A DNA stretch of 64,000 nt, from contig NZ_JACHBG010000002.1 of the NCBI RefSeq assembly GCF_014207095.1, forward strand, positions 62,001-126,000, read 5' to 3'. The position numbers and the translations under genes were made by a program. The stretch is from Martinezella lusitana (lineage in GTDB: Bacteria > Pseudomonadota > Alphaproteobacteria > Rhizobiales > Rhizobiaceae). A model generated the notes under the pieces. That model was not told the origin of the DNA, did not search any database, and saw only the letters and a program-made list of their open reading frames with translations. Positions 1-9,151 of this stretch are shown here, piece after piece. Numbering within the stretch: the stretch's first letter is position 1; the number at the start of each line of letters is the position of its first letter.

Positions 1-760
1 CGACGACGCCGGGCAGCGCGAGCGGCAACAGCACCGTGCGGAAAGTCTGGTTCGGCGTGGCGCCCAAGTCCGACGAGGCTTCCAGCAGATTCGCCGGCAC
101 GCGCTCGAGAGCGGCTTGGGTTGGCAGGATCATGTAGGGCAGCCAGATATAGACGAAGACAAGGAAGGTGCCGATATAGCTGACCGACAGCGAGTTGCCG
201 CCGATGACGGGCAGGGTGAGCACGCCGTCGAGCAGCCAGCCGAGATGCAGCTTGGCGAAGATCCAGGTGAGGATGCCTTCCTTGGCGAGGATCAGCTTCC
301 AGGCATAGACCTTCACAAGATAGCTCGACCACAGCGGCAGCATGATGCCGAGATAGAACAGGGCCTTCCATTTGCCCTGCGCATAGCGGGCGGCATAGTA
401 GGCGATGGGGAAGGCGACCAGGGCCGAGGCGATGGTGACGAGTGCGGCCATGACCACCGTGCGCACGATGATGTCGAAATTCGTCGAATTCAGCAGCTGC
501 GCATAGGTCGAGAGCGTGAATTCGTAGTTCACCAACCCCGAGAAATCGTCGATCGAGAAGAAGCTCTGCAGCAGCAGCGCGATCAGCGAGCCGATATAGA
601 TGACGCCGAGCCAGAGCAGCGGCGGCGTCAGCATCAAGAACAGGAGCAGCTTCGGGCGGCGCCAGAAGAGATCAGAGAGGCGGCCGAAGATACCGCCGCG
701 GCGCGGCAGGATCGAGGCCGGCACTTGGCTCGACGAGGTGGGGAAGGCTGCGGCGTTCAT
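1..760 (-). CDS. ABC transporter permease, spermidine/putrescine type (PotB-like), partial
   Basis: Inner-membrane channel subunit of a polyamine/cation-type ABC importer. The reverse strand reads without a stop from ATG at 760 to the window edge, so the C-terminus is missing. The N-terminus is cytoplasmic (about 35 residues, with RRPKLLLFLM before the first membrane segment). Then come a hydrophobic helix, a periplasmic loop, and the helices typical of PotB/BinB-type permeases. Near the cut end it has EASSDLGATPNQTF, matching the EAA loop that docks on the ATPase. The ATG overlaps the stop of the ATPase gene by four bases (ATGA), so the two are translationally coupled. The missing second permease probably lies beyond the left edge. 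Substrate is inferred only from family resemblance. Confidence 0.85.
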   Translation of the reverse strand, partial: MNAAAFPTSSSQVPASILPRRGGIFGRLSDLFWRRPKLLLFLMLTPPLLWLGVIYIGSLIALLLQSFFSIDDFSGLVNYEFTLSTYAQLLNSTNFDIIVRTVVMAALVTIASALVAFPIAYYAARYAQGKWKALFYLGIMLPLWSSYLVKVYAWKLILAKEGILTWIFAKLHLGWLLDGVLTLPVIGGNSLSVSYIGTFLVFVYIWLPYMILPTQAALERVPANLLEASSDLGATPNQTFRTVLLPLALPGVV

Positions 761-1743
761 GCGGCGTCATCCATGTAGTGCACATCCGCCGGCAGCCATG
801 CGAGGCGGACGGATGCGCCGGTATCCGGGGCCGATTGCCCGGCGGGCACGGTCACATGCAGGCGGGCGCCATTCGCTTCGACCGAGAGGCGGGTAGCGGC
901 ACCGAGAAAGCTCGTCGCTTTCACGGTCGCCGCCACGCCGCTCTCCTCAGTCAACCGGATGGCTTCGGGGCGCAGGCTGGCCCAGCGCCGCTCGCCGCCG
1001 AGCGACGACATGGTTTCGGGGGCGATAACGTTCGAAGAGCCGACGAAATCGGCGACGAAGCGGGTCTTCGGTCGTTGATAGATATCGTGCGGCGTGCCCT
1101 GCTGCACGATGCGGCCGTCGTTGAAGACGGCGACGCGGTCGGCCATGGAAAGCGCCTCGCCCTGATCGTGGGTGACGAAGACGAAGGTGATGCCGAGTGC
1201 CCGCTGCAGGCTTTTCAGCTCCTCCTGCATCTGCTCGCGCAGTTTCAGGTCGAGAGCGCCGAGCGGCTCATCGAGCAGCAGTACCTTCGGCTTGTTGACC
1301 AGAGCGCGGGCGAGCGCCACGCGCTGGCGCTGGCCGCCGGAGAGCTGGCCGGGGCGGCGGGCGCCATAGCCGGGCATTTTAACCAGTTCCAGCGCCTGTT
1401 CGGCGGCACGCACTCTTTCGGTCTTGCCGACACCCTTGACCATCAGCCCATAGGCGACGTTGTCGAGGATGTTGAGATGCGGAAACAGCGCATAATCCTG
1501 GAAGACGGTGTTGACGTTGCGCCTATAGGGCGGCACGCCTTCGGCAGTCTCGCCGAAGATCTCGATATGGCCGCCCGTCGGCTGCTCGAAGCCGGCGATC
1601 AGCCTGAGGCAGGTGGTCTTGCCGGAACCGGAAGGGCCGAGCATGGCGAAGAATTCGCCGGGCGCGATCTCCAGATCGACACGGTCCACGGCGCGGACCT
1701 GGCCGAAATGGCGCGACACCTGCTGGAAACGAACGGCGTTCAT
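757..1743 (-). CDS. ABC transporter ATP-binding protein (PotA-like)
   Basis: ATPase of the polyamine-type importer, 328 residues, a normal length for PotA/FbpC-like proteins with a C-terminal TOBE domain. Visible motifs: Walker A GPSGSGKTT, Q-loop QDYALFPH, signature LSGGQRQRVALARAL, Walker B VLLLDEPLGALD and the switch histidine in VTHDQGEA. The region after about residue 235 (RPKTRFVADFVGSSN to the end) is the regulatory/TOBE part. GGAG lies eight bases before the ATG. It sits between the binding-protein gene upstream and the permease downstream. The substrate could be spermidine, putrescine or another small cation; the ATPase alone does not tell. Confidence 0.9.
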   Translation of the reverse strand: MNAVRFQQVSRHFGQVRAVDRVDLEIAPGEFFAMLGPSGSGKTTCLRLIAGFEQPTGGHIEIFGETAEGVPPYRRNVNTVFQDYALFPHLNILDNVAYGLMVKGVGKTERVRAAEQALELVKMPGYGARRPGQLSGGQRQRVALARALVNKPKVLLLDEPLGALDLKLREQMQEELKSLQRALGITFVFVTHDQGEALSMADRVAVFNDGRIVQQGTPHDIYQRPKTRFVADFVGSSNVIAPETMSSLGGERRWASLRPEAIRLTEESGVAATVKATSFLGAATRLSVEANGARLHVTVPAGQSAPDTGASVRLAWLPADVHYMDDAA

Positions 1744-1846
1744 TGGTTTCTCCAGGGATATGCAATGTGTTTGAAACGATGTCAGCCGGACCGGATCAGT
1801 ATCTGGTCTGCTGTGGGAGCCGGCGCATCAGCGTGCCGGCAGGGTC

Positions 1847-1868
1847 GCCGCTCCGCACTCGGAGTGGC
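1847..1868. other. intercistronic hairpin in the polyamine-type ABC operon
   Basis: GCCgCTCCG, a four-base loop CACT, then CGGAGtGGC form an eight-pair stem with one mismatch. It lies in the 144-base gap between the binding-protein stop (1888) and the ATPase start (1743), and has no T run. Such hairpins often stabilise the upstream binding-protein mRNA or cause partial termination; that role is inferred. Confidence 0.35.
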
Positions 1869-1887
1869 GAAGGCCAGTGTCGGCGCC

Positions 1888-3048
1888 TTATCTGCCGCCG
1901 ATCACGCCGATATAGTCGGAGACCCAGCGATGATAGGGCACGCATTCGCTCTGGCTGGTGCACTTGGCGACGGGGGTCTTCCAGAACTTGATCTTGTCGA
2001 AGTGGTCGTAGCCGTTGGTGGCGCAACCGCTGTCGGTCAGGAGTTCATCGCCCTTGCAGGCTGCCGGAACGGAAGGCACGGCGCCGAACCAGGCGGCGGC
2101 ATCGCCCTGCACCTTGGCCTGCAGCGAGTGTTCCAGCCACATATAGGCGCAGTTCGGATGTTCGCTATCGGCATGCAGCATGGTGGTATCGGCCCAGCCC
2201 GTCGTTCCCTCGTCGGGGAAGGTGGAGGCGATCTTCTGCTTGTCGGCCTGCAGTAGGTTCACCTGGAACGGCCAGGAGCCGGAGGCAACGACGCCTTCGT
2301 TCTTGAAGTCATCCGTCTGGATCATGGCGTCATGCCAGTAGCGACTGACGATCTTGCGCTGGCCCCGCAGCAGTTCGAGGGCGGCCTTGTACTGATCTTC
2401 GTTGAGCTCGTAAGGGTCCTTGATGCCGAGTTCGGGCTTGTGGGCCATGAGGTAGAGGGCAGCATCGGCAATATAGATCGGACCGTCATAGGCCTGCACG
2501 CGGCCCTTGTTGGACTTGCCATCAGGCAGCGTCGTTTCTTCGAAGACGACATTCCAGCTCTTCGGCGCCTGGCCCTTGAAGGCATCGGTGCTGTACATCA
2601 ATACGTTCGGCCCCCAGAGATAGGGGACGCCGTAATGGACGCCGTTGACCGTGTGCCAGGGGGCATTCTTCAGCCGGTCGTCGAGGTTCTTCCAGCTCGG
2701 GATCAGATCGGTATTGATCGGCTGGACGCGTTTACCGGCCACGAGGCGCAGCGATGCGTCGCCGGATGCGGTCACGAGGTCGAAGCCGCCTTCATTCATC
2801 AGCGCGACCATTTCATCCGATGTCGCAGCGGTCTTGACGCTGACCTTGCAGCCGGTTTCCTTCTCGAAACCTGTGACCCAGTCATAGTTTTTGTCGCTTT
2901 CGCCGCGCTCGATATAGCCGGCCCATGCGACGATGCTGACGGCACCTTCGCCCTTACCGAGCGTTTTCAGTGGCTCGGCGGCAATGACCTGCGTGGCAAA
3001 ACTTAAGCATGCGAGTGCAGCCGTGCATGATTTCAGCAGATGCTTCAT
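1888..3048 (-). CDS. extracellular solute-binding protein (PotD-like)
   Basis: Periplasmic binding protein feeding the downstream ATPase and permease; 386 residues. I chose the ATG at 3048 because it follows GGGAGAG and opens a clear signal peptide (MKHLLKSCTAALACLSF, cleavage near VIA-AEP). An upstream in-frame start at 3150 would put a non-secretory extension in front. The mature part has the polyamine-binding style: VSIVAWAGYIERG, KETGCKVSVKTAATSDEMVALM, GVHYGVPYLWGPNVLMY. It holds several cysteines, including a C-terminal cluster. First gene of the operon, read away from the exonuclease gene. Ligand not determinable from sequence by eye. Confidence 0.88.
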   Translation of the reverse strand: MKHLLKSCTAALACLSFATQVIAAEPLKTLGKGEGAVSIVAWAGYIERGESDKNYDWVTGFEKETGCKVSVKTAATSDEMVALMNEGGFDLVTASGDASLRLVAGKRVQPINTDLIPSWKNLDDRLKNAPWHTVNGVHYGVPYLWGPNVLMYSTDAFKGQAPKSWNVVFEETTLPDGKSNKGRVQAYDGPIYIADAALYLMAHKPELGIKDPYELNEDQYKAALELLRGQRKIVSRYWHDAMIQTDDFKNEGVVASGSWPFQVNLLQADKQKIASTFPDEGTTGWADTTMLHADSEHPNCAYMWLEHSLQAKVQGDAAAWFGAVPSVPAACKGDELLTDSGCATNGYDHFDKIKFWKTPVAKCTSQSECVPYHRWVSDYIGVIGGR

Positions 3049-3146
3049 CGGACTCTCCCGGTTTTTGAGCCTTGATATTATAGAGCCAGTGTCTGGCTTC
3101 TTGTTCCCGGAAGAAAAGGTGGCGCGATTTCGCCGCATTCGCAAAT

Positions 3147-3809
3147 TCATTTATCAGAAAGGTGATATCGGAAATTCCGATTTCTAGCTGCTGACCGCGC
3201 GAGATCGAAGGCGTCAGGCTGCAGATCTCCGGCTTTCATCAGGTGCTGCAGCGTGTAGGAAATGGAAAGCGCGTCATCGAGCGCATCATGACCCCGGAGC
3301 GGTGGATGCTGCACGCCATAGTAGTCCGCAAGCTTGTTGCTCGGCGTTCTGGCCAGATCTTCAATAGGCATTCCCGCTGCCAGCAGGAGCTTTACGGCAT
3401 TGTCGAAACGATGCGCCGGAATGGAGGGCTGAATTCCGGCAACATAGCAGCTGATTGCCATCATATTCAGCTCGTCCTTGCCCCAGGACCAGAAGCGGGC
3501 GCCGTCTGAGAACCGATCAAGGTCGGCGAGGGCATCCGACAACGAGACTCCCTCCGACCTGATGTTCTCCTCGGTAATGCCGGTGAGGGCGGTGAAGAAC
3601 GGGTCGAGTCCATATTGATCGCCGAACCTGTCGATGGGGCGAATATAGGCCTTGTAAGTGTCTAGGATCGGGAAATCGCCTCCAAGGGCAAGCCTGACGG
3701 CGCCGACCTGGGTGACGACCGGATCGGGATCATGGGCGGCGCACCAGAATCGGCGTTGCGACCCTTCGAGGCAAAGGAATTCGCAGTCAAATATGATGGC
3801 GGTCTTCAC
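3147..3809 (-). CDS. 3'-5' exonuclease, DEDDh family
   Basis: Predicted exonuclease of the DNA polymerase III epsilon/RNase T superfamily, 220 residues. Exo I is FDCEF near residue 7 (D and E metal ligands). The C-terminal Exo III is the HDALDD string (His, four residues, Asp) of the DEDDh subclass. The start is GTG at 3809, preceded by GGGAAGGAG at good spacing; the longer open frame to 4037 would run into the neighbouring LysR gene and has no family similarity. It resembles the stand-alone KapD-like exonucleases more than the polymerase subunit. Natural substrate unknown. It reads in the same direction as the LysR gene upstream. Confidence 0.8.
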   Translation of the reverse strand: MKTAIIFDCEFLCLEGSQRRFWCAAHDPDPVVTQVGAVRLALGGDFPILDTYKAYIRPIDRFGDQYGLDPFFTALTGITEENIRSEGVSLSDALADLDRFSDGARFWSWGKDELNMMAISCYVAGIQPSIPAHRFDNAVKLLLAAGMPIEDLARTPSNKLADYYGVQHPPLRGHDALDDALSISYTLQHLMKAGDLQPDAFDLARSAARNRNFRYHLSDK

Positions 3810-3877
3810 GTCTGGCTCCTTCCCATTTAACAAATCTAAGATTGCATTTGGTGCAAGACGCAAGATGGTAGCCTCAG

Positions 3878-4786
3878 CTACCGCTGCCGCCCCGTACGCA
3901 TGCTTTCGGCGACGCCGACGAAGTCGCGCGCGGCCTGCGGCAGGCTCGATCCCTTGCGCCAGACCATGCCGACCTGCACAACAGGGAGAGAGCCAGAGAC
4001 GTCGCGGCTCTCGATGCGGTCGCCTTCCAGAGACCAAGGGCGATAGACCAGGTCGGGCAGTAGCGCCACACCCGCTCCGGTTGCGACGAGGCTGCGTACC
4101 GCTTCGACCGAACGCGTGCGGAAGGCGACGTGAGGACGGGCGCCCAGTGCCGTCAAAAGCTTGCCGGTATTTTCCTCGATTTCGTCGATGGTCAGCATGA
4201 TCAGCGGTTCGCGGCTGATGTCGGCGACGCTGATGATGTCAGCGGAGACGAGGGGATGGCCCATCGGCAGCCAGAGGCGATAGGGCGAGGTCTCGAGGAT
4301 CTCGGCCTGCAGCGCCATACGGTCGCGAAGGTTTGAGATGACCATGACGGCGACATCGAGTTCGCCACCAACCAGAAGATGTTCCAGATAGCCGCCATTG
4401 TCTTCGATGGCGCTGACTTCGACGCCGGGGCAGGCGCGGCGGTAGCGTGCCAGAAGATCGGACAGCACATAGCCGGCGACAAGCGATGTCACGCCGATAT
4501 TCAGCGTACCGCCGGACTCGTTCCGTTTGCCGGAAAAGCTCGTGCGCGCGTCGGAAACCGTCGCGAGAATCTTCGTTGCATGGCGTAGGAACTGGTGGCC
4601 GTTATGGGTGATGGACAGTCCGCGCGGGTGGCGCTCGAACAGTTCCACACCAAGGTCGCTCTCCAGTTCTTTCAGCGCTTCGGTGACCGAGGATTGCGAG
4701 ATAGACAGATTCTGCGCCGCCCTGGTCACGGAACCCTGTTCCGCGACGGCAACGAAGTATTGCAACTGTCTCAAGGTGAAGGCCAT
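3878..4786 (-). CDS. LysR-family transcriptional regulator
   Basis: 302-residue LysR-type regulator. The N-terminal winged helix-turn-helix is clear (FTLRQLQYFVAVAEQGSVTR, then a recognition helix in SISQSSVTEALKELE, then LFERHPRG). A PBP2-type effector domain follows from about residue 90. I placed the start at the second methionine of the frame (MAFTLRQL), the usual LysR N-terminus; no strong ribosome binding site favours the longer version. Upstream lies a 220-base gap and a plus-strand gene of unknown function. Downstream is the exonuclease gene. The regulated genes are unknown; an effector cannot be named. Confidence 0.9.
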   Translation of the reverse strand: MAFTLRQLQYFVAVAEQGSVTRAAQNLSISQSSVTEALKELESDLGVELFERHPRGLSITHNGHQFLRHATKILATVSDARTSFSGKRNESGGTLNIGVTSLVAGYVLSDLLARYRRACPGVEVSAIEDNGGYLEHLLVGGELDVAVMVISNLRDRMALQAEILETSPYRLWLPMGHPLVSADIISVADISREPLIMLTIDEIEENTGKLLTALGARPHVAFRTRSVEAVRSLVATGAGVALLPDLVYRPWSLEGDRIESRDVSGSLPVVQVGMVWRKGSSLPQAARDFVGVAESMRTGRQR

Positions 4787-5008
4787 GAAAAGGTTAGAGC
4801 ATGGCAGCGGCAGGGAAAGCAAGCGCTCGCCATAGCTGTGAACGTTCGGACCTTTTTTGGTAAAGTCGCGGCGAAGGACGTAAGTTTCGCCTCCGTTTTA
4901 AGTATTCCGAAACGCCAAATCCCTAACGTGAGGGTTGATCATCTTTATCGCCTTGGAGTGGTCTATGCTGGAGCAGTTGGCGTGAGCGCCTTACTGCATA
5001 TTTTCCGG

Positions 5009-5821
5009 ATGCCCCGGAAGTTAGTCGTCATGATCGGCGGGGTGGCCTTTCTCATAGGCTGCTCCGGCGTTTTGGCGATCTATTTCGGCAAGGACAGGCT
5101 CCTCGGCCTCGCATCTGCTTCCCCCAACGGGTTGCAGTGTATCGACATCAATCTCGTTACCATCCGCAAGGACAATCGGTTCTGGGTGCGCAAATATATC
5201 CGCACCAATCCGACCGATGGCGTGACCCGTGTGACGACAGCGTTGCGTGTCGCCAAGGCGGTCTATCAGGAGCAGAAGCCGGATCTCGTGCAGGTTGTGG
5301 TTCTCGACGAGAACGGGCCAACGTTGCGTTCCGATATTCGCGGTCGCGCTCTGGGCGCCGATGTCGTCTATGTGCCACATCCGGAAAAGCTTGCCGACGG
5401 CAGCACGGAGACTCCGGTGACGGCGCGCTACTACGACGGCGGCGCCAGCACGGCCGGCCTGTTCTACGGGGAGCAGATCACCATGCTGCCACGGGATATC
5501 GATACCGCCATTGCCGGATTGAAGGACCTTAGCGATTGCGACAATGCTCTGGCGGCAGACGCCAGTGCCGGCGACGCCAAGAAGGACAAGCTCAAGGCCG
5601 CGATCGCTGCGGAAGAGAAGGCGGCTGCGAAGCAGGCAAAGGAGCAGGACAACACGCCTTCTCCGCCCGAGCCGAAATCGACGGGCAATGTGCGGCCCGG
5701 ATATGACCGGAATGGCGAATTCATTGGTGCCGATGCGGCCATGGACGAAAAAGGCCCGTCGGCGGAGCTGGATCCGACGATGACGGGCGCTGCGGACCGG
5801 CGGTCGCCAGTCACGAACTGA
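5009..5821 (+). CDS. membrane-anchored protein of unknown function
   Basis: I do not recognise a family. From ATG 5009 it is 270 residues. The N-terminus MPRKLVVMIGGVAFLIGCSGVLAIYFG is one hydrophobic segment that also contains a lipobox-like LIGC, so it could be a lipoprotein or a signal-anchored protein. A compact alpha/beta-looking part follows (about 40-190). The C-terminus is low-complexity and charged, rich in Ala, Lys and Glu (KKDKLKAAIAAEEKAAAKQA) and then Pro. ATG 5030 is an alternative start; neither has a strong ribosome binding site. The open frame runs further upstream, but that part overlaps the LysR gene. It stands alone between convergent and divergent neighbours. Confidence 0.7.
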   Translation: MPRKLVVMIGGVAFLIGCSGVLAIYFGKDRLLGLASASPNGLQCIDINLVTIRKDNRFWVRKYIRTNPTDGVTRVTTALRVAKAVYQEQKPDLVQVVVLDENGPTLRSDIRGRALGADVVYVPHPEKLADGSTETPVTARYYDGGASTAGLFYGEQITMLPRDIDTAIAGLKDLSDCDNALAADASAGDAKKDKLKAAIAAEEKAAAKQAKEQDNTPSPPEPKSTGNVRPGYDRNGEFIGADAAMDEKGPSAELDPTMTGAADRRSPVTN

Positions 5822-5862
5822 TTAGCGTGGGCCTTGCGCCGCCGGGCGGAAGGCCAGCGCGC

Positions 5863-6147
5863 TCAATCCGCCAGATGTTTTTCGCCGATCGCCTGGTAAA
5901 GCGCGAAGAGCGCCTCGTGAACTTCGCCGGCGAGACGGTAGAATTCGGGATTGGCGAGGATCGCCGGGTGTAGCAGCAACTGATCGTCGGTCATGTCGAG
6001 CATGACCGACGCCGTATGCATTGCCTCGTGGCAACCGAACGTTCCCGGTGCGTATTGCGACAGATCGATGTCGCCCATCTCGGCCAGATCGGCCAACCGC
6101 TGCTGTTCGCGGTCGGCATCTGCAGCTGATGTCTCATTATCCGTCAT
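5863..6147 (-). CDS. small conserved-looking protein of unknown function
   Basis: 94 residues from ATG 6147, preceded by AAAGGTG; a GTG three codons earlier (6156) is the alternative. The protein is acidic and soluble, with a predicted helical look (DADREQQRLADLAEMGDIDLSQY, then HEAMHTASVMLDMTDDQLL). It has no signal peptide or membrane segment. It follows lysS by 35 bases on the same strand, so it is probably the last gene of a gltX-lysS operon. The His and Glu residues in GCHEAMHTA could bind a metal, but this is only a guess. Confidence 0.65.
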   Translation of the reverse strand: MTDNETSAADADREQQRLADLAEMGDIDLSQYAPGTFGCHEAMHTASVMLDMTDDQLLLHPAILANPEFYRLAGEVHEALFALYQAIGEKHLAD

Positions 6148-6182
6148 GGTGCGCACCTTTATGCTCGGGGAGCGAGTTTGTC

Positions 6183-7679
6183 TCAGTCTGCCTTGTTGCG
6201 GCGTGCCGGGAACAGGATGATGTCACGGATCGACGGTGAGTTGGTCAACAGCATGATGAGACGATCGACGCCGATGCCGAGACCGCCTGCCGGAGGCATG
6301 CCCTGGTCAATGGCGTCGAGGAATTCCTCGTCAAGCTGCTTTTCCTTTTCGCCGCGCGCATGCGCCTGCTGAAGCTGCTCGACCATGCGGGCGCGCTGCT
6401 CTTCCGGATCGTTGAGTTCCGAGAAGGCGTTGCCGAGTTCCCAGGCATTGCAATAGGTCTCGAAACGTTCAACGAGGCGCGGCTCGCCGGGCACTTCCTT
6501 GGCGAAAGGCGAGATGTCCTTCGGGAAGTGGGTGACGTGTGCCGGCTGGATCAGCGTGCCCTCGACCTTCTCTTCGAAGATGAAGGCAAGGCATTCGCCC
6601 CAGGTTGCGTCCTTCTCGACGGCAAAGCCGGCCGCCTTGGCGGCGGCGCGGGCTTCCTCGTCGGTCTTGATCGCCAGGAAGTCAATACCGGTCGCTTCCT
6701 TGACGGCGTCAGGCATCGGCACGCGGCGGAACGGGCCCTTGAAGGAGATCTGCTTGTCGCCGAAGGCGAATTCGGTGCTGCCGTGGATCGACATGGCGAG
6801 CGTCGAGAACAGCCGCTCGACGAGATCCATGATGTCCTCGTAGTCGGCATAGGCCCAATAACACTCCATCATCGTGAATTCTGGATTGTGTCGGGTGGAA
6901 ACGCCTTCGTTGCGGAAATTGCGATTGATCTCGAACACCTTGTCGGTGAGGCCCGAAACCAGCGTGCGCTTCAGGAACAGTTCCGGCGCGATGCGCAGGA
7001 ACATGTCGAGCTTCAGCGTGTTGTGATGCGTCTTGAACGGCTCGGCGGTGGCGCCGCCATAGACCGAATGCAGCATCGGCGTCTCGACTTCCATGAAGCC
7101 GTCATTTTCCATGAAGCGACGGATGCCGGAAACGATGCGGCTGCGCTGCTGGAAGCGGAGTTTCGATTCCTCGTTGGTCATGATGTCGAGATGGCGCTTG
7201 CGATAGCGCAGCTCGATATCGGACAGGCCGTGCCACTTTTCCGGCATCGGCAGCAGCGACTTGGTCAGCATGGTGATCTGCTGAGCGTTGATCGTCAGCT
7301 CGCCGCGCTTGGTGCGGCGTACAAGGCCGGTCACGCCGATGATGTCGCCGATATCGATCATAGGCAGCAGGGAGCGGGCCTCTTCCGAGGTCACGTCCTT
7401 GTGGCTGAAGATCTGGATCTTGGCCGAGGCGTCATGGATATCCATGAACATGCCGGAATTGCGCGAGGAGTAGACGCGGCCGGCAACGGTGACGACGTCG
7501 GTCGTTTCGGTGTCCGGCTCAAGGCCTTCGTACTTCGCGGCCAGTTCGGCATTGGTCAGCGTGCGGTGGAAATGCGCGGGATAGACGTCGCCGATCTGCT
7601 CACGCAGCAGCTGCAGCTTCTGACGGCGGACTTCCGTTGCGTCTGAGGAAAGGGCGGATGTTTCGGTCTTGTCGTTCAT
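6183..7679 (-). CDS. lysS: lysine--tRNA ligase, class II
   Basis: Charges tRNA-Lys with lysine in the cytoplasm. 498 residues, normal for bacterial class II LysRS. The N-terminal OB-fold anticodon-binding domain spans about residues 60-160 (VVTVAGRVYSSRNSGMFMDI). The catalytic core has motif 2 (FRNEGVSTRHNPEFTMME) and motif 3 (GGLGIGVDRLIMLL) near the C-terminus. The start is ATG 7679 (MNDKTETSALSS); the open frame continues upstream but overlaps gltX. The stop of gltX lies 14 bases before this start, so the two synthetase genes are co-transcribed. Confidence 0.95.
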   Translation of the reverse strand: MNDKTETSALSSDATEVRRQKLQLLREQIGDVYPAHFHRTLTNAELAAKYEGLEPDTETTDVVTVAGRVYSSRNSGMFMDIHDASAKIQIFSHKDVTSEEARSLLPMIDIGDIIGVTGLVRRTKRGELTINAQQITMLTKSLLPMPEKWHGLSDIELRYRKRHLDIMTNEESKLRFQQRSRIVSGIRRFMENDGFMEVETPMLHSVYGGATAEPFKTHHNTLKLDMFLRIAPELFLKRTLVSGLTDKVFEINRNFRNEGVSTRHNPEFTMMECYWAYADYEDIMDLVERLFSTLAMSIHGSTEFAFGDKQISFKGPFRRVPMPDAVKEATGIDFLAIKTDEEARAAAKAAGFAVEKDATWGECLAFIFEEKVEGTLIQPAHVTHFPKDISPFAKEVPGEPRLVERFETYCNAWELGNAFSELNDPEEQRARMVEQLQQAHARGEKEKQLDEEFLDAIDQGMPPAGGLGIGVDRLIMLLTNSPSIRDIILFPARRNKAD

Positions 7680-7693
7680 GGTTCTAAGTCCGT

Positions 7694-9151
7694 TCAATTC
7701 TTCGGGCCGACGAGGGTCGCAACGGTCTGGGCTGCAAGCTTCAGCCGCTGGCGCACGACGGAACGGCCGAGAATGGCCATGCTGTCGAACAGCGGCAGCG
7801 AGCGCGAGGAGCCCGACATGGCGACGAAGAGAGGTGCTACGATGACCTTCAGCTTCTTGCCCATGCGGTCGGCGATGGCGCGCAGCTCGACTTCGATGGT
7901 CTCGACATTCCATTCGAGGATCTTTTCGAGGTCCGGCTGCACGGTGTTCAGGATGTCAAGCAGTTCTTCCGGCGTCGACTTGATCTTGGCGAAGGCCGAG
8001 GGATCGAGGTTGAGGTCGGACTTGAACAGGAAGCCGGCGAGGTCGGGCAGTTCACCGAGCTTGGTGATGCGCGACTGCGATAGCTTCAAGCCTTCTTTCA
8101 GGCGGTCGTTTTCCATCGCCCAGGTCAGGACGCGATGCTGGAATTCCTCTTCCGAGAGCTTCTCGCGGATCCAGCGGCCGTTCAGCCAATCGAGTTTCTG
8201 GATGTCGAAGATCGCGCCGGCCTTGGAGAGATTTTCCGGGTCGAACTTTTCGGCAAGCTCGTCCATGGTCAGGAGCTCTTCGCCCTCAGCGATCTGGATG
8301 AAGAACAGGCCGAGGAAGTTCATCAGCGCCTCGGGGATGTAGCCGAGAGCTGTGTAATAGGAAATCGACGTCGGGTTCTTGCGTTTCGACAGTTTCGATT
8401 TGTCGGCATTGCGCATCAGCGACAGATGCATGAATACCGGCGGCTCCAGGCCGAGATAGCGATAGATCAGGATGTGCTTCGGCACCGAGGCGAGCCATTC
8501 TTCGCCGCGAGCCACATGGGTGATCTTCATCAGATGGTCGTCGACGACGTTGGCCATATGATAGGTCGGCATGCCGTCCGCCTTCAGCAGAACCTGCATA
8601 TCGACGGCATCCCACGGAATCTCGACGTCGCCATAGACGCCGTCATGGAACTTGCAGGTGCCTTCGGTCGGGATCTTCATGCGCACGACATGCGGCTCGC
8701 CTGCTGCAACGCGCGTGGTGACTTCCTCGGCCGAGAGGTTCAAACAGTGGCCGTCATACTTTGGCGGCAGGCCGGCGGCACGCTGCGCCTCGCGCATCTT
8801 TTCCAGGCGCTCCGGCGTGCAGAAGCAGCGGAAACCGTGGCCGGCATCGACGATCTTCTCGACGTAAGGCCTGTAGATGTCCTTGCGGTCGCTCTGACGG
8901 TAGGGGCCGTAAGGGCCACCGATATCGGGGCCTTCGGACCATTTGAGGCCACACCATTTCAGCGCATCCAGCACCTTGGTCTCGAATTCCGGGGTGGAGC
9001 GGGTTGCGTCGGTGTCCTCGATGCGCAGGATGAACTCGCCGCCGTGTTTCTTGGCGAAGAGATAGTTGAACAGCGCAATATAGGCAGTGCCGACATGCGG
9101 CTCGCCGGTGGGGGAGGGTGCGATGCGGACGCGAACGCCTGAAGTGGTCAT
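7694..9151 (-). CDS. gltX: glutamate--tRNA ligase
   Basis: Class I synthetase that attaches glutamate to tRNA-Glu; in bacteria without GlnRS it may also charge tRNA-Gln. 485 residues. The HIGH-type signature is HVGT in APSPTGEPHVGTAY near residue 20, and the KMSKS-type loop is SKLSKRKNP near residue 250. The C-terminal helical anticodon-binding part is complete. First gene of the gltX-lysS cluster. Alphaproteobacteria often carry two gltX copies with split roles; whether this one prefers tRNA-Glu or tRNA-Gln cannot be told here. Confidence 0.94.
   Translation of the reverse strand: MTTSGVRVRIAPSPTGEPHVGTAYIALFNYLFAKKHGGEFILRIEDTDATRSTPEFETKVLDALKWCGLKWSEGPDIGGPYGPYRQSDRKDIYRPYVEKIVDAGHGFRCFCTPERLEKMREAQRAAGLPPKYDGHCLNLSAEEVTTRVAAGEPHVVRMKIPTEGTCKFHDGVYGDVEIPWDAVDMQVLLKADGMPTYHMANVVDDHLMKITHVARGEEWLASVPKHILIYRYLGLEPPVFMHLSLMRNADKSKLSKRKNPTSISYYTALGYIPEALMNFLGLFFIQIAEGEELLTMDELAEKFDPENLSKAGAIFDIQKLDWLNGRWIREKLSEEEFQHRVLTWAMENDRLKEGLKLSQSRITKLGELPDLAGFLFKSDLNLDPSAFAKIKSTPEELLDILNTVQPDLEKILEWNVETIEVELRAIADRMGKKLKVIVAPLFVAMSGSSRSLPLFDSMAILGRSVVRQRLKLAAQTVATLVGPKN

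Noticed and set aside
4870..4891. GGCGAA/TTCGCC inverted repeat between LysR and the gene at 5009
   Set aside because: Only six-base arms with a ten-base spacer and no second copy; too weak to call an operator.
6360..7646. 428-codon plus-strand frame opposite lysS
   Set aside because: Antisense shadow of a clear synthetase gene; no ribosome binding site or family motif.
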